Position numbers and translations under genes: made by a program
From: QHCE01 sp041743105
Lineage (GTDB): Bacteria > Actinomycetota > Actinomycetes > Mycobacteriales > QHCE01
Assembly: GCA_041743105.1 (NCBI GenBank)
Contig: JBGTNI010000083.1
Location: forward strand, 1 to 41,789
Length of the DNA stretch: 41,789 nt
Direction of reading: 5' to 3'
The notes under the pieces: model-generated
Database searches by the model: none
What the model saw: only the letters and a program-made list of their open reading frames with translations
Told to the model about the DNA's origin: nothing
Part shown: in pieces, positions 22,875 to 31,331 of the stretch
Numbering within the stretch: the first letter of the stretch is position 1
Layout of the letters: every line of letters begins with the position of its first letter

Positions 22875-23600
22875 GTGCGAATCGACATAATTTCGATCTT
22901 CCCCGATTACTTTGCTCCGCTGCGGCAGGCGCTGCTGGGCAAGGCTCGAAATGTCGGTCTACTCGACATCTCCGTGCATGATCTGCGGCGCTGGACCCAC
23001 GACCTGCATCGCACGGTGGATGACACCCCGTGCGGAGGCGGCGGTGGCATGGTGATGCTGCCACAACCCTGGGGTGAGGCCCTAGACGATGTCTGCTCAG
23101 ACGATGCAAACTCCGATGCTGCGGGAGCTCTGCGGCTTATAGTGCCTACCCCCTCGGGCACCCCGTTCAGTCACCGTATGGCGGTCCGCTATGCCACACA
23201 ACCACGGCTGGTGTTCGCATGTGGCCGCTACGAAGGCATCGACTACCGGGTCATCGAAGACGCCACCATGCGCATGCCGGTGGACGAAGTAAGCATCGGT
23301 GACTACGTCTTGGCCGGTGGCGAGGCGGCGGCGCTGGTGATGATTGAGGCCATCACGCGACTCATTCCTGGCGTGGTCGGCAATGCAACCTCGGTAGCAG
23401 AGGATTCGTTCGCGACTGGTCTGCTAGAGGGGCCGGTCTACACTAAACCCCAGACCTGGCGCGGGTACGAGGTGCCGCCCGTGTTGCTCTCGGGTGACCA
23501 TGCGGCCATCGCACGGTGGAAGTACGAACAAGCGCTGCACCGCACCGCCACGCGTCGCCCAGACCTGCTACCCGCGGGCTCGGATCGGCTAGAACAGTAG
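22875..23600 (+). CDS. trmD: tRNA (guanine37-N1)-methyltransferase TrmD
   Basis: TrmD methylates G37 of tRNAs reading CNN/GGG codons, preventing +1 frameshifts; it uses SAM in a trefoil-knot fold. The GTG start at 22875 gives the family N-terminus MRIDIISIFPDYF. The PCGGGGGMVM, FACGRYEGIDYRVIE and SIGDYVLAGGEAAALVMIE motifs are intact. The ORF upstream of 22875 is not conserved-looking. CATAGT (22862-22867) 7 bp before the GTG suggests its own leaderless promoter, useful because the inverted-repeat element lies just upstream. Confidence 0.97.
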   Translation: MRIDIISIFPDYFAPLRQALLGKARNVGLLDISVHDLRRWTHDLHRTVDDTPCGGGGGMVMLPQPWGEALDDVCSDDANSDAAGALRLIVPTPSGTPFSHRMAVRYATQPRLVFACGRYEGIDYRVIEDATMRMPVDEVSIGDYVLAGGEAAALVMIEAITRLIPGVVGNATSVAEDSFATGLLEGPVYTKPQTWRGYEVPPVLLSGDHAAIARWKYEQALHRTATRRPDLLPAGSDRLEQ

Positions 23601-23676
23601 CCGAGTGCGACCCCTCGTGATCGATGTGGCACAGTAGATGAGTTGCTTCGCTGGAAGAAAGTTAAGAGTCCCAAAC

Positions 23677-24054
23677 ATGAACACGCTCGACGTTCTAGAC
23701 GCCGACTCGCTGCGCTCGGACCTCCCCGATTTCCGCCCGGGAGACACCGTGAAGGTGCACGTGCGCGTGATCGAGGGGAATCGCTCCCGTATCCAGATCT
23801 TCCAAGGCGCAGTCATCCGTCGCCAGGGTGGCGGAGTGCGTGAGAGCTTCACCGTGCGAAAGGTGAGCTTTGGGGTGGGTGTGGAACGTACGTTTCCTGT
23901 GCACACCCCGGTGATCGACAAGATCGAGGTGGTCACCCGCGGTGACGTGCGTCGAGCGAAGCTGTACTACTTGCGTGACCTGCGCGGCAAGGCAGCCAAG
24001 ATCAAGGAGAAGCGCGACAGCGGTCCACGCGCGACGGCGGCCGCTGCCTCCTAA
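23677..24054 (+). CDS. rplS: 50S ribosomal protein L19
   Basis: L19 sits at the subunit interface. Start at ATG 23677 (125 residues) gives MNTLDVLDADSLRSDLPDFRPGDTVKVHVRV. The RIQIFQGAVIRRQGGGVRESFTVRK and GVGVERTFPVHTPVIDKIEVV segments are diagnostic, as is VRRAKLYYLRDLRGKAAKIKEKR. A short Ala/Thr/Arg tail ends it. It precedes lepB by 43 bp. Confidence 0.97.
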   Translation: MNTLDVLDADSLRSDLPDFRPGDTVKVHVRVIEGNRSRIQIFQGAVIRRQGGGVRESFTVRKVSFGVGVERTFPVHTPVIDKIEVVTRGDVRRAKLYYLRDLRGKAAKIKEKRDSGPRATAAAAS

Positions 24055-24097
24055 CCGGCTGGGTCGGTCTGACTTGGCGGCAGCACTGCCGCCGGCT

Positions 24098-24970
24098 ATG
24101 GTGCGACGCGTCGGGCGCATGGCAGTCCCACCGCCGAATCGCCCGGCTCGCTATCGCGGTCATCATCGCCGATCGCATACCGGTGGTCTACGGCGTCCGC
24201 GGCTAGCGCTGTGGCAAGAGATTCCGCTGGTTATTGTCATCGCGCTAGGCCTGTCGACGTTGGTGCGGACCTTTCTCGTAGAGCCGTTCTATATTCCCAG
24301 CGCTTCGATGGAGCAGACACTGCTCATCGGCGACCGCGTGCTGGTCAACAAAATCGTCTACGACGTTCGTGACCCGCGTCGTGGTGAGGTCGTGGTGTTT
24401 CGGGGGACCCCATCCTGGGCGCCGGAGCAACGGGTATCGCGCGCCGGCGGCTTGCGGGCGACCGTGAATAGCGTCGCAGGGCGCCTGGTGGGGCTGACCG
24501 ACCCGGGGGAGAAGGATTTCATCAAGCGGGTCATCGGACTCCCGGGCGACGTGGTGGGCTGCTGTGACGCCTCGGGCAAGTTCACCGTAAACGGACACGG
24601 TCTGCAAGAAGCGTACGTATTCGAAAACAACCCACTCGAGCAGCGCACCTTCGGTCCGATCAAGGTGCCCGACGGGCGAATTTTCGTGATGGGCGACCAT
24701 CGGGGTCACTCCAAAGATTCCCGCGCGTACCCCGACGATGGCTCGTCGGGGACGATACCGCTACAGAACGTGATCGGCCGTGCGTTCGTCACGGTATGGC
24801 CGGTGTCGCGTTGGGATACCGTGCCTGCGTCGGAAACCTTCGCGGACATAGGCGAGCCGCCAGATCGGCAAACCGCCACCTCGTTCGCCACTGTATTGTT
24901 GCTGCCGCTATCGGTTACCGTGGTGGCGGTGCATCGGTGGCGAGATCGAGGTCGTAGGCTTCGCTGGTGA
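24098..24970 (+). CDS. lepB: Type I signal peptidase (first copy)
   Basis: Membrane serine protease that removes signal peptides after translocation. Start ATG 24098 is chosen because earlier sequence overlaps rplS. There is a basic N-terminus, a membrane helix at ~41-60, catalytic Ser70 in PSASMEQTL (box B), the LVNK box, general base Lys143 in KDFIKRVIGLPGD and the GDHRGHSKDSR box E. A second hydrophobic helix (TATSFATVLLLPLSVTVVAV) closes the C-terminus. The 290-residue length and an insert of ~25 residues between boxes are within the actinobacterial range. It overlaps the next lepB by 4 bp. Confidence 0.94.
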   Translation: MVRRVGRMAVPPPNRPARYRGHHRRSHTGGLRRPRLALWQEIPLVIVIALGLSTLVRTFLVEPFYIPSASMEQTLLIGDRVLVNKIVYDVRDPRRGEVVVFRGTPSWAPEQRVSRAGGLRATVNSVAGRLVGLTDPGEKDFIKRVIGLPGDVVGCCDASGKFTVNGHGLQEAYVFENNPLEQRTFGPIKVPDGRIFVMGDHRGHSKDSRAYPDDGSSGTIPLQNVIGRAFVTVWPVSRWDTVPASETFADIGEPPDRQTATSFATVLLLPLSVTVVAVHRWRDRGRRLRW

Positions 24971-25713
24971 TGCCTGAGAACAGCGCCCCGGCTGACGCCG
25001 CTTCTAACGATGTCGACTCGAAATACGCTGCCTCCACAGACATTGACCGGCCTCCACGTCGTACGCCACGTACCTCGCCGGTCAAGGGTGCAGCCATTCC
25101 ACGAGGAAAGCACAAAGCCAACAAGCACCGCTCCGTCTGGGTCGAACTACCCATCCTGCTTCTCGTTGCGCTTCTCGTCGCGTTGCTGGTGAAATCGTTC
25201 CTTGTCCAAAGCTTCTACATTCCCAGCCAATCCATGGAGCCCACCCTGCTAGTGGGCGACCGCTTGTTGGTGAACAAGGTCATCTACAAATTTCGCGAAC
25301 CAGAGCGTGGCGAGGTCGTTGTCTTCACACCGCCGGCGGTGTGGAAACAACGCAACAACTCCGATGACTTCATCAAGCGCATCATCGGCGTCGGCGGTGA
25401 TCGTGTGATCTGCTGCGACCCTAAGGGTCGCATCACCGTAAACGGATACGCACTCAACGAGGACTACTTGTATCCCGGCAATGTGCCGTCGCAACTACGA
25501 TTCGACGTCACGGTGCCCCGTGATCGCTACTTCATGATGGGCGACCATCGAGCCCAATCCGGGGACTCCCGAGCTCACCTGGACTCTCACCGTGGCACCA
25601 TTGCGCGTTCGGCGATTGTGGGTCGGGCTTTTGCCATCTACTGGCCCCTGAACCGCATGGACAACCTCCCCGTTCCCGACACGTTACGCCGGGTGCCCGA
25701 GCCAGGACGCTGA
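24967..25713 (+). CDS. lepB: Type I signal peptidase (second copy)
   Basis: A second signal peptidase (248 residues) translationally coupled to the first. The long polar N-terminus (1-55) is cytoplasmic. One membrane helix (~60-80), Ser89 in PSQSMEPTL, Lys137 in DDFIKRIIGVGGD and the MGDHRAQSGDSR box follow; there is no C-terminal helix. Start GTG 24967 (GTGA overlap) or ATG 24970. Tandem lepB genes at this locus are seen in several actinobacteria; the two differ enough that they may divide substrates (inference). Confidence 0.94.
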   Translation: MMPENSAPADAASNDVDSKYAASTDIDRPPRRTPRTSPVKGAAIPRGKHKANKHRSVWVELPILLLVALLVALLVKSFLVQSFYIPSQSMEPTLLVGDRLLVNKVIYKFREPERGEVVVFTPPAVWKQRNNSDDFIKRIIGVGGDRVICCDPKGRITVNGYALNEDYLYPGNVPSQLRFDVTVPRDRYFMMGDHRAQSGDSRAHLDSHRGTIARSAIVGRAFAIYWPLNRMDNLPVPDTLRRVPEPGR

Positions 25714-25717
25714 GTCC

Positions 25718-26473
25718 ATGGCGCGTCCGGCTCTAGCTCGCGGCGACTTGTATGCGTTGGAGCGACGGTTACGCCGTGCCGGCTTCAGTCGTATCGCAGG
25801 TGCGGACGAAGCTGGTCGTGGTGCCTGCGCTGGCCCGCTGGTGACCGCTGCCGTGTGCCTACCTGAGCGAGTATCGCCGCAGCTCGCGGGCTTGGCTGAC
25901 TCTAAGCTGCTGAGCCCGCGGCGCCGTGAGGAGCTGTATCGGCAGATCCAGCAAGGGGCACGCAACTGCACGGTCGTGGTGGTTCCGTCTAGCGAAATCG
26001 ACGCTATCGGGGTGCACCGGGCCAATCTCGTCGCGCTCCGACGCGCTGTTGCTCAGCTAGGCGCACAAGTCGACTACGCACTCACCGACGGTTTCAGTGT
26101 TCCGGGAATCACCATGCCGAACCTGGGGGTGTGGAAAGGCGATCGGATAGCCGCATGTATCGCGGCGGCATCGATAGTAGCCAAGGTGACCCGAGATCGC
26201 CTGATGTGTCAGCTGCATGAACGCTTTCCACGGTATGGCTTTGCTCGCCACAAGGGATACATCACCCCGGCCCACGCCCGAGCCCTACGCGAACACGGAC
26301 CCTGCAGCGAGCACCGTCGCAGCTTCGCCAACATCGCCGCCGCCACTGGACCTTCGACGGCATTGGAGCTGCTCGATACATCGCCACTGCCGGGGGTACC
26401 AGCCGGTGCCGGACAAGCCTGGTCCACAATGTCGACAGAGGTGCGGGCGGCAGAGGTGGGGGTGACGCTATGA
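25718..26473 (+). CDS. rnhB: Ribonuclease HII
   Basis: Removes single ribonucleotides and RNA primers from RNA-DNA hybrids. Catalytic acids are Asp30/Glu31 in GADEAGRGACAGP, Asp61 in LADSKLL-type strand context and the Asp in VDYALTDGF, with SIVAKVTRDRLM, the RNase HII signature, intact. The last ~45 residues, after HRRSF, are a low-conservation tail. It starts 4 bp after lepB and overlaps the DUF2469 gene by 4 bp. Confidence 0.96.
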   Translation: MARPALARGDLYALERRLRRAGFSRIAGADEAGRGACAGPLVTAAVCLPERVSPQLAGLADSKLLSPRRREELYRQIQQGARNCTVVVVPSSEIDAIGVHRANLVALRRAVAQLGAQVDYALTDGFSVPGITMPNLGVWKGDRIAACIAAASIVAKVTRDRLMCQLHERFPRYGFARHKGYITPAHARALREHGPCSEHRRSFANIAAATGPSTALELLDTSPLPGVPAGAGQAWSTMSTEVRAAEVGVTL

Positions 26474-26781
26474 GCGCTGAGGATCTCGAAAAATACGAGA
26501 CTGACATGGAACTGCAGCTCTATCGCGAATATCGCGACATTGTCCGTCAGTTCACCTACGTGGTGGAGACCGAGCGTCGCTTCTACCTCGCTAACTCCGT
26601 AGACCTGCATGTACGCAACGCCTCCGGAGAGGTCTACTTCGAGCTGGAGATGTCCGATGCCTGGGTCTGGGACATGTATCGTCCGGCTCGGTTCGTCAAG
26701 CACGTTCGGGTCGTGACCTTTAAAGACGTAAACGTCGAGGAGCTCGATAAGCCCGACATCTCCTTGCCTGCGGCCGGTTGA
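26470..26781 (+). CDS. DUF2469 family protein
   Basis: A 103-residue acidic protein, conserved across actinobacteria immediately after rnhB. MSAEDLEKYETDMELQLYREYRDIVRQFTYVVETERRFYLAN and the DAWVWDMYRPARFVKHVRVVTFKDVNVEEL end are the family hallmarks. Its function is not established. The ATGA overlap with rnhB indicates coupled translation. Confidence 0.93.
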   Translation: MSAEDLEKYETDMELQLYREYRDIVRQFTYVVETERRFYLANSVDLHVRNASGEVYFELEMSDAWVWDMYRPARFVKHVRVVTFKDVNVEELDKPDISLPAAG

Positions 26782-27117
26782 GCTGGCGCCCGGCGGCGCA
26801 ATGTTAGTGCGGGACACCCGCCACCCGGGCGTCTCGCTTGTGTACCCACTCCGCTTCGCTCCGCCGAAGTTGAGGCATGCTGTCGTACACGGCGCTCACT
26901 GCGGCCTTGCCAGTCATCCAGCTCAACCGGCTCCAGGTTGGATCGAAGAATCGAGCGGCGGCTCCTGCGGCCTTGCCAGCGAGCACCTGAAGCCGCTTGA
27001 AAACCTACGACTCGTGTACCCATGGAGGGCCGCACGAATTAATCCACAAGGCTGGGATTCTCCACTGTTGGTGCGCCGCACGGCTGCCTAGGCTCCCAAC
27101 TGCTGCAAGCTGGGGCG
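26782..27117. repeat. 336-bp gap with a 15-bp direct repeat 66 bp apart
   Basis: No convincing gene. CTGCGGCCTTGCCAG occurs at 26899-26913 and again at 26965-26979, a spacing of exactly 66 bp (22 codons). On the minus strand the two copies would encode similar Gly-Lys-Ala-Ala peptides, so the stretch may be a decayed coding repeat. I see no promoter or terminator that I can support. Confidence 0.35.
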
Positions 27118-27504
27118 ATGGGTGAGGGCGGTAATCAACGAGTCGGGGCCGCCGGTGAGCGGGTGGCGGCACGCTATCTGATTCGTGCGGGGTGGTCGCT
27201 GCTGGACTGCAACTGGCGCCATCACGCGGCCGAGCTTCGCGGCGAGCTGGACATCGTCGCTCGCGACGGCGAATCCATCGTTTTCTGCGAAGTGAAGACC
27301 CGGCGCGGGGAACGCTTTGGCCATCCGGCTGAAGCGGTCATTCCGGCCAAGGCTAACCGCATCAGGTCGCTGAGTATGGCCTGGCTTCGGCAGTCGGGGC
27401 TTGTGCCCGAACACGTGCGGTTCGATGTGATCAGTGTCTGGCTACCGCGGGCCGATACTACCTACGGCACTGCCCACCTTGAGCATATTAGGGCCGCATT
27501 CTGA
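27118..27504 (+). CDS. yraN: YraN family endonuclease-like protein (UPF0102)
   Basis: A 128-residue protein with the restriction-endonuclease-like fold. The core is AAGERVAARYLIRAGWSLLDCNWR, then RGELDIVARDGESIVFCEVKTRRG, containing the E-x-D and E-V-K residues of the PD-(D/E)XK nucleases. The family lies next to comM/dprA in many bacteria and is thought to act in DNA processing; its substrate is not established. The stop overlaps the comM start. Confidence 0.94.
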   Translation: MGEGGNQRVGAAGERVAARYLIRAGWSLLDCNWRHHAAELRGELDIVARDGESIVFCEVKTRRGERFGHPAEAVIPAKANRIRSLSMAWLRQSGLVPEHVRFDVISVWLPRADTTYGTAHLEHIRAAF

Positions 27505-29093
27505 TGGGCTTCGCCCGAGCGAACGCCGTGGCTCTTCTCGGCGTAGATGGTCACATGGTGCAGGTGGAGGTGCACGTCGCCTCAGGCCTGCCAGGAGTCT
27601 TCGTGACGGGCTTGCCTGATGCCGCCGTCGCACAGGCCCGGGACCGAGTGCGGGCCGCCATGTTGAATTCGGGTTTCGAATGGCCGCAACAGAGGATCAC
27701 CGTCGGACTTGGTCCTGCATGGCTACCTAAACACGGCAGCGGATACGACCTTGCTGTGGCAGTGGCGTTGCTGGGCGCGCAAGGGCAACTGCCACCCGAC
27801 GCCGCGGGGGGCTGGACGTTCGTCGGTGAGCTGGGACTAGACGGCGGGCTGCGTCCGGTGCGAGGAGTGCTACCCGCCGTGCTCGCCGCATGGCGTACCG
27901 GTACCACCGCGGTGATGGTGCCCGAGGCCAACGCTGCCGAGGCTCGCCTGGTCTCCGGCGTGACGGTGCGGTCCGTCCGTTCCTTGTCGGAGGTGGTAGC
28001 CCTACTGCGGGGCGTCCCGTTAACCGATGCTGTCGGGGATCAACCGGAGAGTGGTACTTCCGAAACTGCCCGTAAGGCCGCCCGTTCCCCGGCCGGACCC
28101 GACGGTTCCGCTACAACCGTCGCTAACCCTGCGCAGGAATCGCTCGACTTGTCAGACGTGGCTGGCCAGGAACTGGGTCGATTCGGGGTGGAGGTCGCCG
28201 CTGCTGGGGGGCACCACATGGCGCTGTTCGGTCCACCTGGAGCCGGCAAGACCATGCTTGCCGAACGCCTACCGGGCCTGCTGCCGATACTGGATGAACA
28301 GTCAGCGCTGGAGGTCACCACCGTGCACTCTGTGGCCGGAAAGTTCGCCTCCGACGTCACGTGGACCCAGTGGCCGCCGTATCAGGCGCCACATCACAGC
28401 TCATCGGTGGCCGCGATTGTCGGGGGCGGTTCGGGCGTAGCGCGACCAGGTGCGGTGAGCTTGGCCCATCACGGCGTGCTGTTCCTCGACGAGGCCGGAG
28501 AATTCCGTCGGGGTGTCCTCGATGCCCTGCGCCAGCCGCTGGAGCGGGGTGTAGTGGTGCTAGCGCGATCGGCGGGGGTGACCACGTACCCGGCACGAGT
28601 CCAGCTGGTCCTCGCCAGCAATCCGTGCGCCTGCGGCGCGGGCCGCAACCTCAATTGCGAATGTGGCCCAGCTGCGGTACGCCGGTTCCGACAGCGGCTA
28701 TCGGGACCACTATTGGACCGGGTGGATATTCAGCTGGAGCTGTCCCCGATCACGCCAAGCGCGCTGCTAGCCGACCAGAAGTGGTTGGAGCCCAGCAAAA
28801 CGGTGGCCACTCGGGTCGCTTCCGCCCGGGCCGCGGCTGCGGAGCGTTGGGTGTCCGCTGGCTGGAAGACCAATAGTGTCGTACCGGGAGCCGTGCTTCG
28901 GGGCCGGTGGAAGCTTTCCCGAACGGCGACTGTAGCTGCAGAACACGCGCTGGACACCGAGGAGCTCTCGGCCCGCGGTTACGATCGGGTGCTGCGGCTG
29001 GCATGGACCCTTGCCGACCTTCGAGGAGCGGATTCCCCCGGAGCCGGAGACGTCAATGAGGCAATGGCACTGCGGTTACGGCGGACAGTGTGA
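27504..29093 (+). CDS. comM: ComM/YifB AAA+ helicase (Mg-chelatase-like)
   Basis: A 529-residue AAA+ ATPase that promotes branch migration during natural transformation in the family members studied. The N-terminal Lon-like ChlI domain (1-~165) has GLPDAAVAQARDRVRAAM. The AAA+ core has Walker A GPPGAGKTM and Walker B VLFLDEAGEF, with the SNPCACG segment and sensor Arg regions following. The C-terminal Mg-chelatase lid has ELSARGYDRVLRLAWTLADL. All key residues are present. It is coupled to yraN and dprA by short overlaps, forming a DNA-processing operon. Confidence 0.95.
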   Translation: MGFARANAVALLGVDGHMVQVEVHVASGLPGVFVTGLPDAAVAQARDRVRAAMLNSGFEWPQQRITVGLGPAWLPKHGSGYDLAVAVALLGAQGQLPPDAAGGWTFVGELGLDGGLRPVRGVLPAVLAAWRTGTTAVMVPEANAAEARLVSGVTVRSVRSLSEVVALLRGVPLTDAVGDQPESGTSETARKAARSPAGPDGSATTVANPAQESLDLSDVAGQELGRFGVEVAAAGGHHMALFGPPGAGKTMLAERLPGLLPILDEQSALEVTTVHSVAGKFASDVTWTQWPPYQAPHHSSSVAAIVGGGSGVARPGAVSLAHHGVLFLDEAGEFRRGVLDALRQPLERGVVVLARSAGVTTYPARVQLVLASNPCACGAGRNLNCECGPAAVRRFRQRLSGPLLDRVDIQLELSPITPSALLADQKWLEPSKTVATRVASARAAAAERWVSAGWKTNSVVPGAVLRGRWKLSRTATVAAEHALDTEELSARGYDRVLRLAWTLADLRGADSPGAGDVNEAMALRLRRTV

Positions 29094-30259
29094 CTGAGGC
29101 GGGCAGCGCAAACACACAGCAACGGCAAGCCGCCGCGGTGTTGGGCGAGCTTCTCGAGCCGGGGCAGCTGGAGCTCTACGCGATGGTGAGTCAGTACGGC
29201 CCCCTCGAAGCACTACAACGATTGTGCGGTGGCGAGGGTCCCGACACACTGGTCCGAGTCGTGCGGCGCAAGCTGCGCGGCTCTGACCCGCTGCTGCGCG
29301 GAGCCCAGCTACTGGCAGACGGCCAGAGATGCGGCGCCCGGCTCATCGTTACCGCTGACGCCGAGTGGCCAGACCAGCTCGTCGACTTGGCGGCACTCAC
29401 AATGGACGATCCGGGTGCCGCCCCGCCCATCGCGTTATGGGTACGGGGGCGCGGCGAGCTGCACCGAGCATGCGAGCGGTCGGTGGCGATCGTAGGGGCG
29501 AGATCGGCCACGAGCTACGGCACACATTGCACCGTCGAGCTGGCCGCCGGCTTGGCTGCGCGCGACTGGACGGTGATCTCCGGCGCCGCGTACGGCATCG
29601 ACGGCGCCGCACATCGAGGCGTGCTGTCCGCGGGCGGGCGCACCGTAGCTGTGCTGGCATGCGGTGTCGACCGGGCATATCCAGCCGGTCATGCTCGGCT
29701 GCTGGAGCGGATTGCCCAAACCGGTCTGGTGGTGAGTGAGTGGCCGCCGGGAAGCGCACCACGTCAGCATCGGTTTCTGATTCGCAATCGAGTTATCGCC
29801 GCGCTGGCACGGGGAGTAGTGGTCACCGAGGCAGCGCGGCGCAGCGGCAGCAGGGTAACCGCTCGTCGCGCGCAGGAGCTCGACCGTCATGTCATGGCGC
29901 TGCCCGGACCAGTGACATCGGCCATGTCGGTCGGGCCGCACGAGTTGTTGCGGGATTGGGGAGCCACGTTGATCACCGACGCCGCGGATGTAATCGCCGT
30001 AGCCGGTGATTTATGCGAGGTGCTGTCCCCGGACGGGTCTGATATGCCACGAGACACCAATCTGGAAGCTCTCGGCCCTAGCGCCAAGCACGTCGTAGCA
30101 GCACTGCCGGCTCGGGGTGTTCTTGGAGTGGAGCAGTTGGCTGTTGCCTGCGACCTGTCGCCTCGCCAGATCCGGGCGCTGCTCCCCGATCTGGTCATGC
30201 GCGGTTTAGCCGTGGAATGTTCGGGTGGCTTCGGGCGAAATCCACGTGTTGCGCAATAG
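29090..30259 (+). CDS. dprA: DNA processing protein DprA
   Basis: DprA loads RecA onto incoming single-stranded DNA. A 389-residue protein: an N-terminal SAM-like region (~20-110), the extended Rossmann fold with VGARSATSYG, ISGAAYGIDGAAHRG and ACGVDRAYPAGH, the RHRFLIRNRVIAAL-type motif, and a C-terminal winged-helix domain (GVLGVEQLAVACDLSPRQIRALLPDL). Start GTG 29090 overlaps the comM stop by 4 bp. Complete yraN-comM-dprA suggests that transformation machinery, or at least its recombination part, is retained. Confidence 0.95.
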   Translation: MTEAGSANTQQRQAAAVLGELLEPGQLELYAMVSQYGPLEALQRLCGGEGPDTLVRVVRRKLRGSDPLLRGAQLLADGQRCGARLIVTADAEWPDQLVDLAALTMDDPGAAPPIALWVRGRGELHRACERSVAIVGARSATSYGTHCTVELAAGLAARDWTVISGAAYGIDGAAHRGVLSAGGRTVAVLACGVDRAYPAGHARLLERIAQTGLVVSEWPPGSAPRQHRFLIRNRVIAALARGVVVTEAARRSGSRVTARRAQELDRHVMALPGPVTSAMSVGPHELLRDWGATLITDAADVIAVAGDLCEVLSPDGSDMPRDTNLEALGPSAKHVVAALPARGVLGVEQLAVACDLSPRQIRALLPDLVMRGLAVECSGGFGRNPRVAQ

Positions 30260-30266
30260 GCCGCGG

Positions 30267-30360
30267 ATTACTAATCAGAACGTAAGTAGCTAGACAAGCA
30301 CAGGCTTCTGAACTGCAAATTTAGCTACTTTCGGGCTGACTTAGTAACGATCTGCTCAGT
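30267..30360 (+). repeat. Palindromic dispersed repeat, copy B
   Basis: Second copy of the ~95-bp element. The left arm ATTACTAATCAGAACGTAAG...TAGCT pairs with the right arm AGCTACTT..GGCTGACTTAGTAA around a ~30-nt centre. It begins 7 bp after the dprA stop and could act as that operon's terminator. By eye it differs from copy A at about nine positions. Confidence 0.85.
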
Positions 30361-30371
30361 ATCCTGGCAGC

Positions 30372-30509
30372 ATGGCAGAGCTCTTCGGCATGCGTGCGTA
30401 CGGCTCGGGTACTGGCGCGCTGGCGCTGGTGCTGCCGGGCTCGGACCAGGAAGACGTGATGCTGCGCCTGGCTCAGCGAGGTGACATGACCTGCGTCGCT
30501 GCCGCATAG
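30372..30509 (+). CDS. 45-residue open frame just after repeat B, unrecognised
   Basis: ATG 30372 opens MAELFGMRAYGSGTGALALVLP... and ends at TAG 30507-30509. It reads like the N-terminus of a larger protein (Gly/Ala-rich strand-helix start), cut short. There is no ribosome site and no family I can name; a resemblance to the start of PhzF-type isomerases is too weak to assert. Together with the frame at 30577 it may be what is left of one disrupted gene. Confidence 0.3.
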   Translation: MAELFGMRAYGSGTGALALVLPGSDQEDVMLRLAQRGDMTCVAAA

Positions 30510-30576
30510 ACCAGATAGGCACGAACGCAACGCCGCGATATCGCGGCTTCGAGATCATCTTGACGCTCCGGCCGGA

Positions 30577-31275
30577 TTGGTTAACCCTGGTCCGGGTGGC
30601 GATTACCTCGACCAAACGCTGCCGGAACTGGAGTCGGTCTGGCCGCTGGACGGAGTCGCCGATGCCGCGGGTACCGACCTGTCGCGCTACTTTCTGCAGC
30701 ACCCCCATGTCGACTTCTGTGGGTACTCGGCAGGTGGTGCGCGTACGCTTCCGGAGCGCTGGGGTAACGCGGTGCTGCACGGTTTCGGAGTCGTCCGTAA
30801 CGCCGACACCGTGGTCGTCGCTCCACCGTTGGCGCCGCCCGGTTCACTCGAGGTGGCCGCGCACCTGATCGAGCCGATCGGTAGGCGACTGCAGCGGCGA
30901 GATCATCGTAAAGACCGGGAACTTGCGGGCGTGCCTGCCCGGACGCGCTGTGACGATCGTACCGGCGCGACCGCGGCGCTATCGGGTGCTGGGGACCTCG
31001 GTGAACTTGCGACTTTGCTGGCTGAATCTGTCGCCCAACCGCACAACCCCGACGCCCGGATCGTGATGTTGGGGGCAGATCGTGACAGCCGGACGTTGGC
31101 CCGCGGCATGGTTGCGGCCGGGGTGGACATGGGGCGTATCTCCTTCGTTGCGCAGGCCGGTGCTCGGGGCGCGGTGCGCAACGCTCACGTGGCCCGCCGA
31201 GGATTTACGGTTGCGCCGTTCGGCGAGCTCTCGGCCCGGCGCCCCGGGCGAAAGCCGCCCGGACTCAACACGTGA
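30577..31275 (+). CDS. Unrecognised 232-residue protein, possibly degraded
   Basis: I do not recognise it. The first half has G/C-ending codons and plausible strands (HVDFCGYSAGGARTL, GFGVVRNADTVVVAPPLAPPG). The middle (~105-135) is Arg-rich and looks frameshifted. The last part again looks protein-like (ARIVMLGADRDSRTLARGMVAAGVDMGRISFVAQAG). There is no ribosome site at the TTG used as start, and the frame is open upstream to 30490. It is probably a pseudogene or a protein with a wrong start, lying between dprA and a VapBC pair. Confidence 0.4.
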   Translation: MVNPGPGGDYLDQTLPELESVWPLDGVADAAGTDLSRYFLQHPHVDFCGYSAGGARTLPERWGNAVLHGFGVVRNADTVVVAPPLAPPGSLEVAAHLIEPIGRRLQRRDHRKDRELAGVPARTRCDDRTGATAALSGAGDLGELATLLAESVAQPHNPDARIVMLGADRDSRTLARGMVAAGVDMGRISFVAQAGARGAVRNAHVARRGFTVAPFGELSARRPGRKPPGLNT

Positions 31276-31301
31276 GGGGCCAGCCGACTCGATCTCCGTG
31301 T

Positions 31302-31316
31302 GATATCGTAGATATC
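31302..31316. promoter_or_regulatory. GATATC-GTA-GATATC operator-like repeat before vapB
   Basis: Two GATATC palindromes three bases apart, 15 bp before the antitoxin ATG (31332). The spacing and position suit binding by an RHH antitoxin dimer pair over its own promoter. Confidence 0.45.
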
Positions 31317-31331
31317 GATGAGGGGGCAACG

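Noticed and set aside
24967..25713. Tandem lepB as a novel duplication
   Set aside because: Paired signal peptidases at rplS-rnhB are known in actinobacteria; reported as a feature only.
26801..27091. 96-residue plus-strand frame between the DUF2469 gene and yraN
   Set aside because: No ribosome site, no family features, composition like non-coding DNA; treated as gap.
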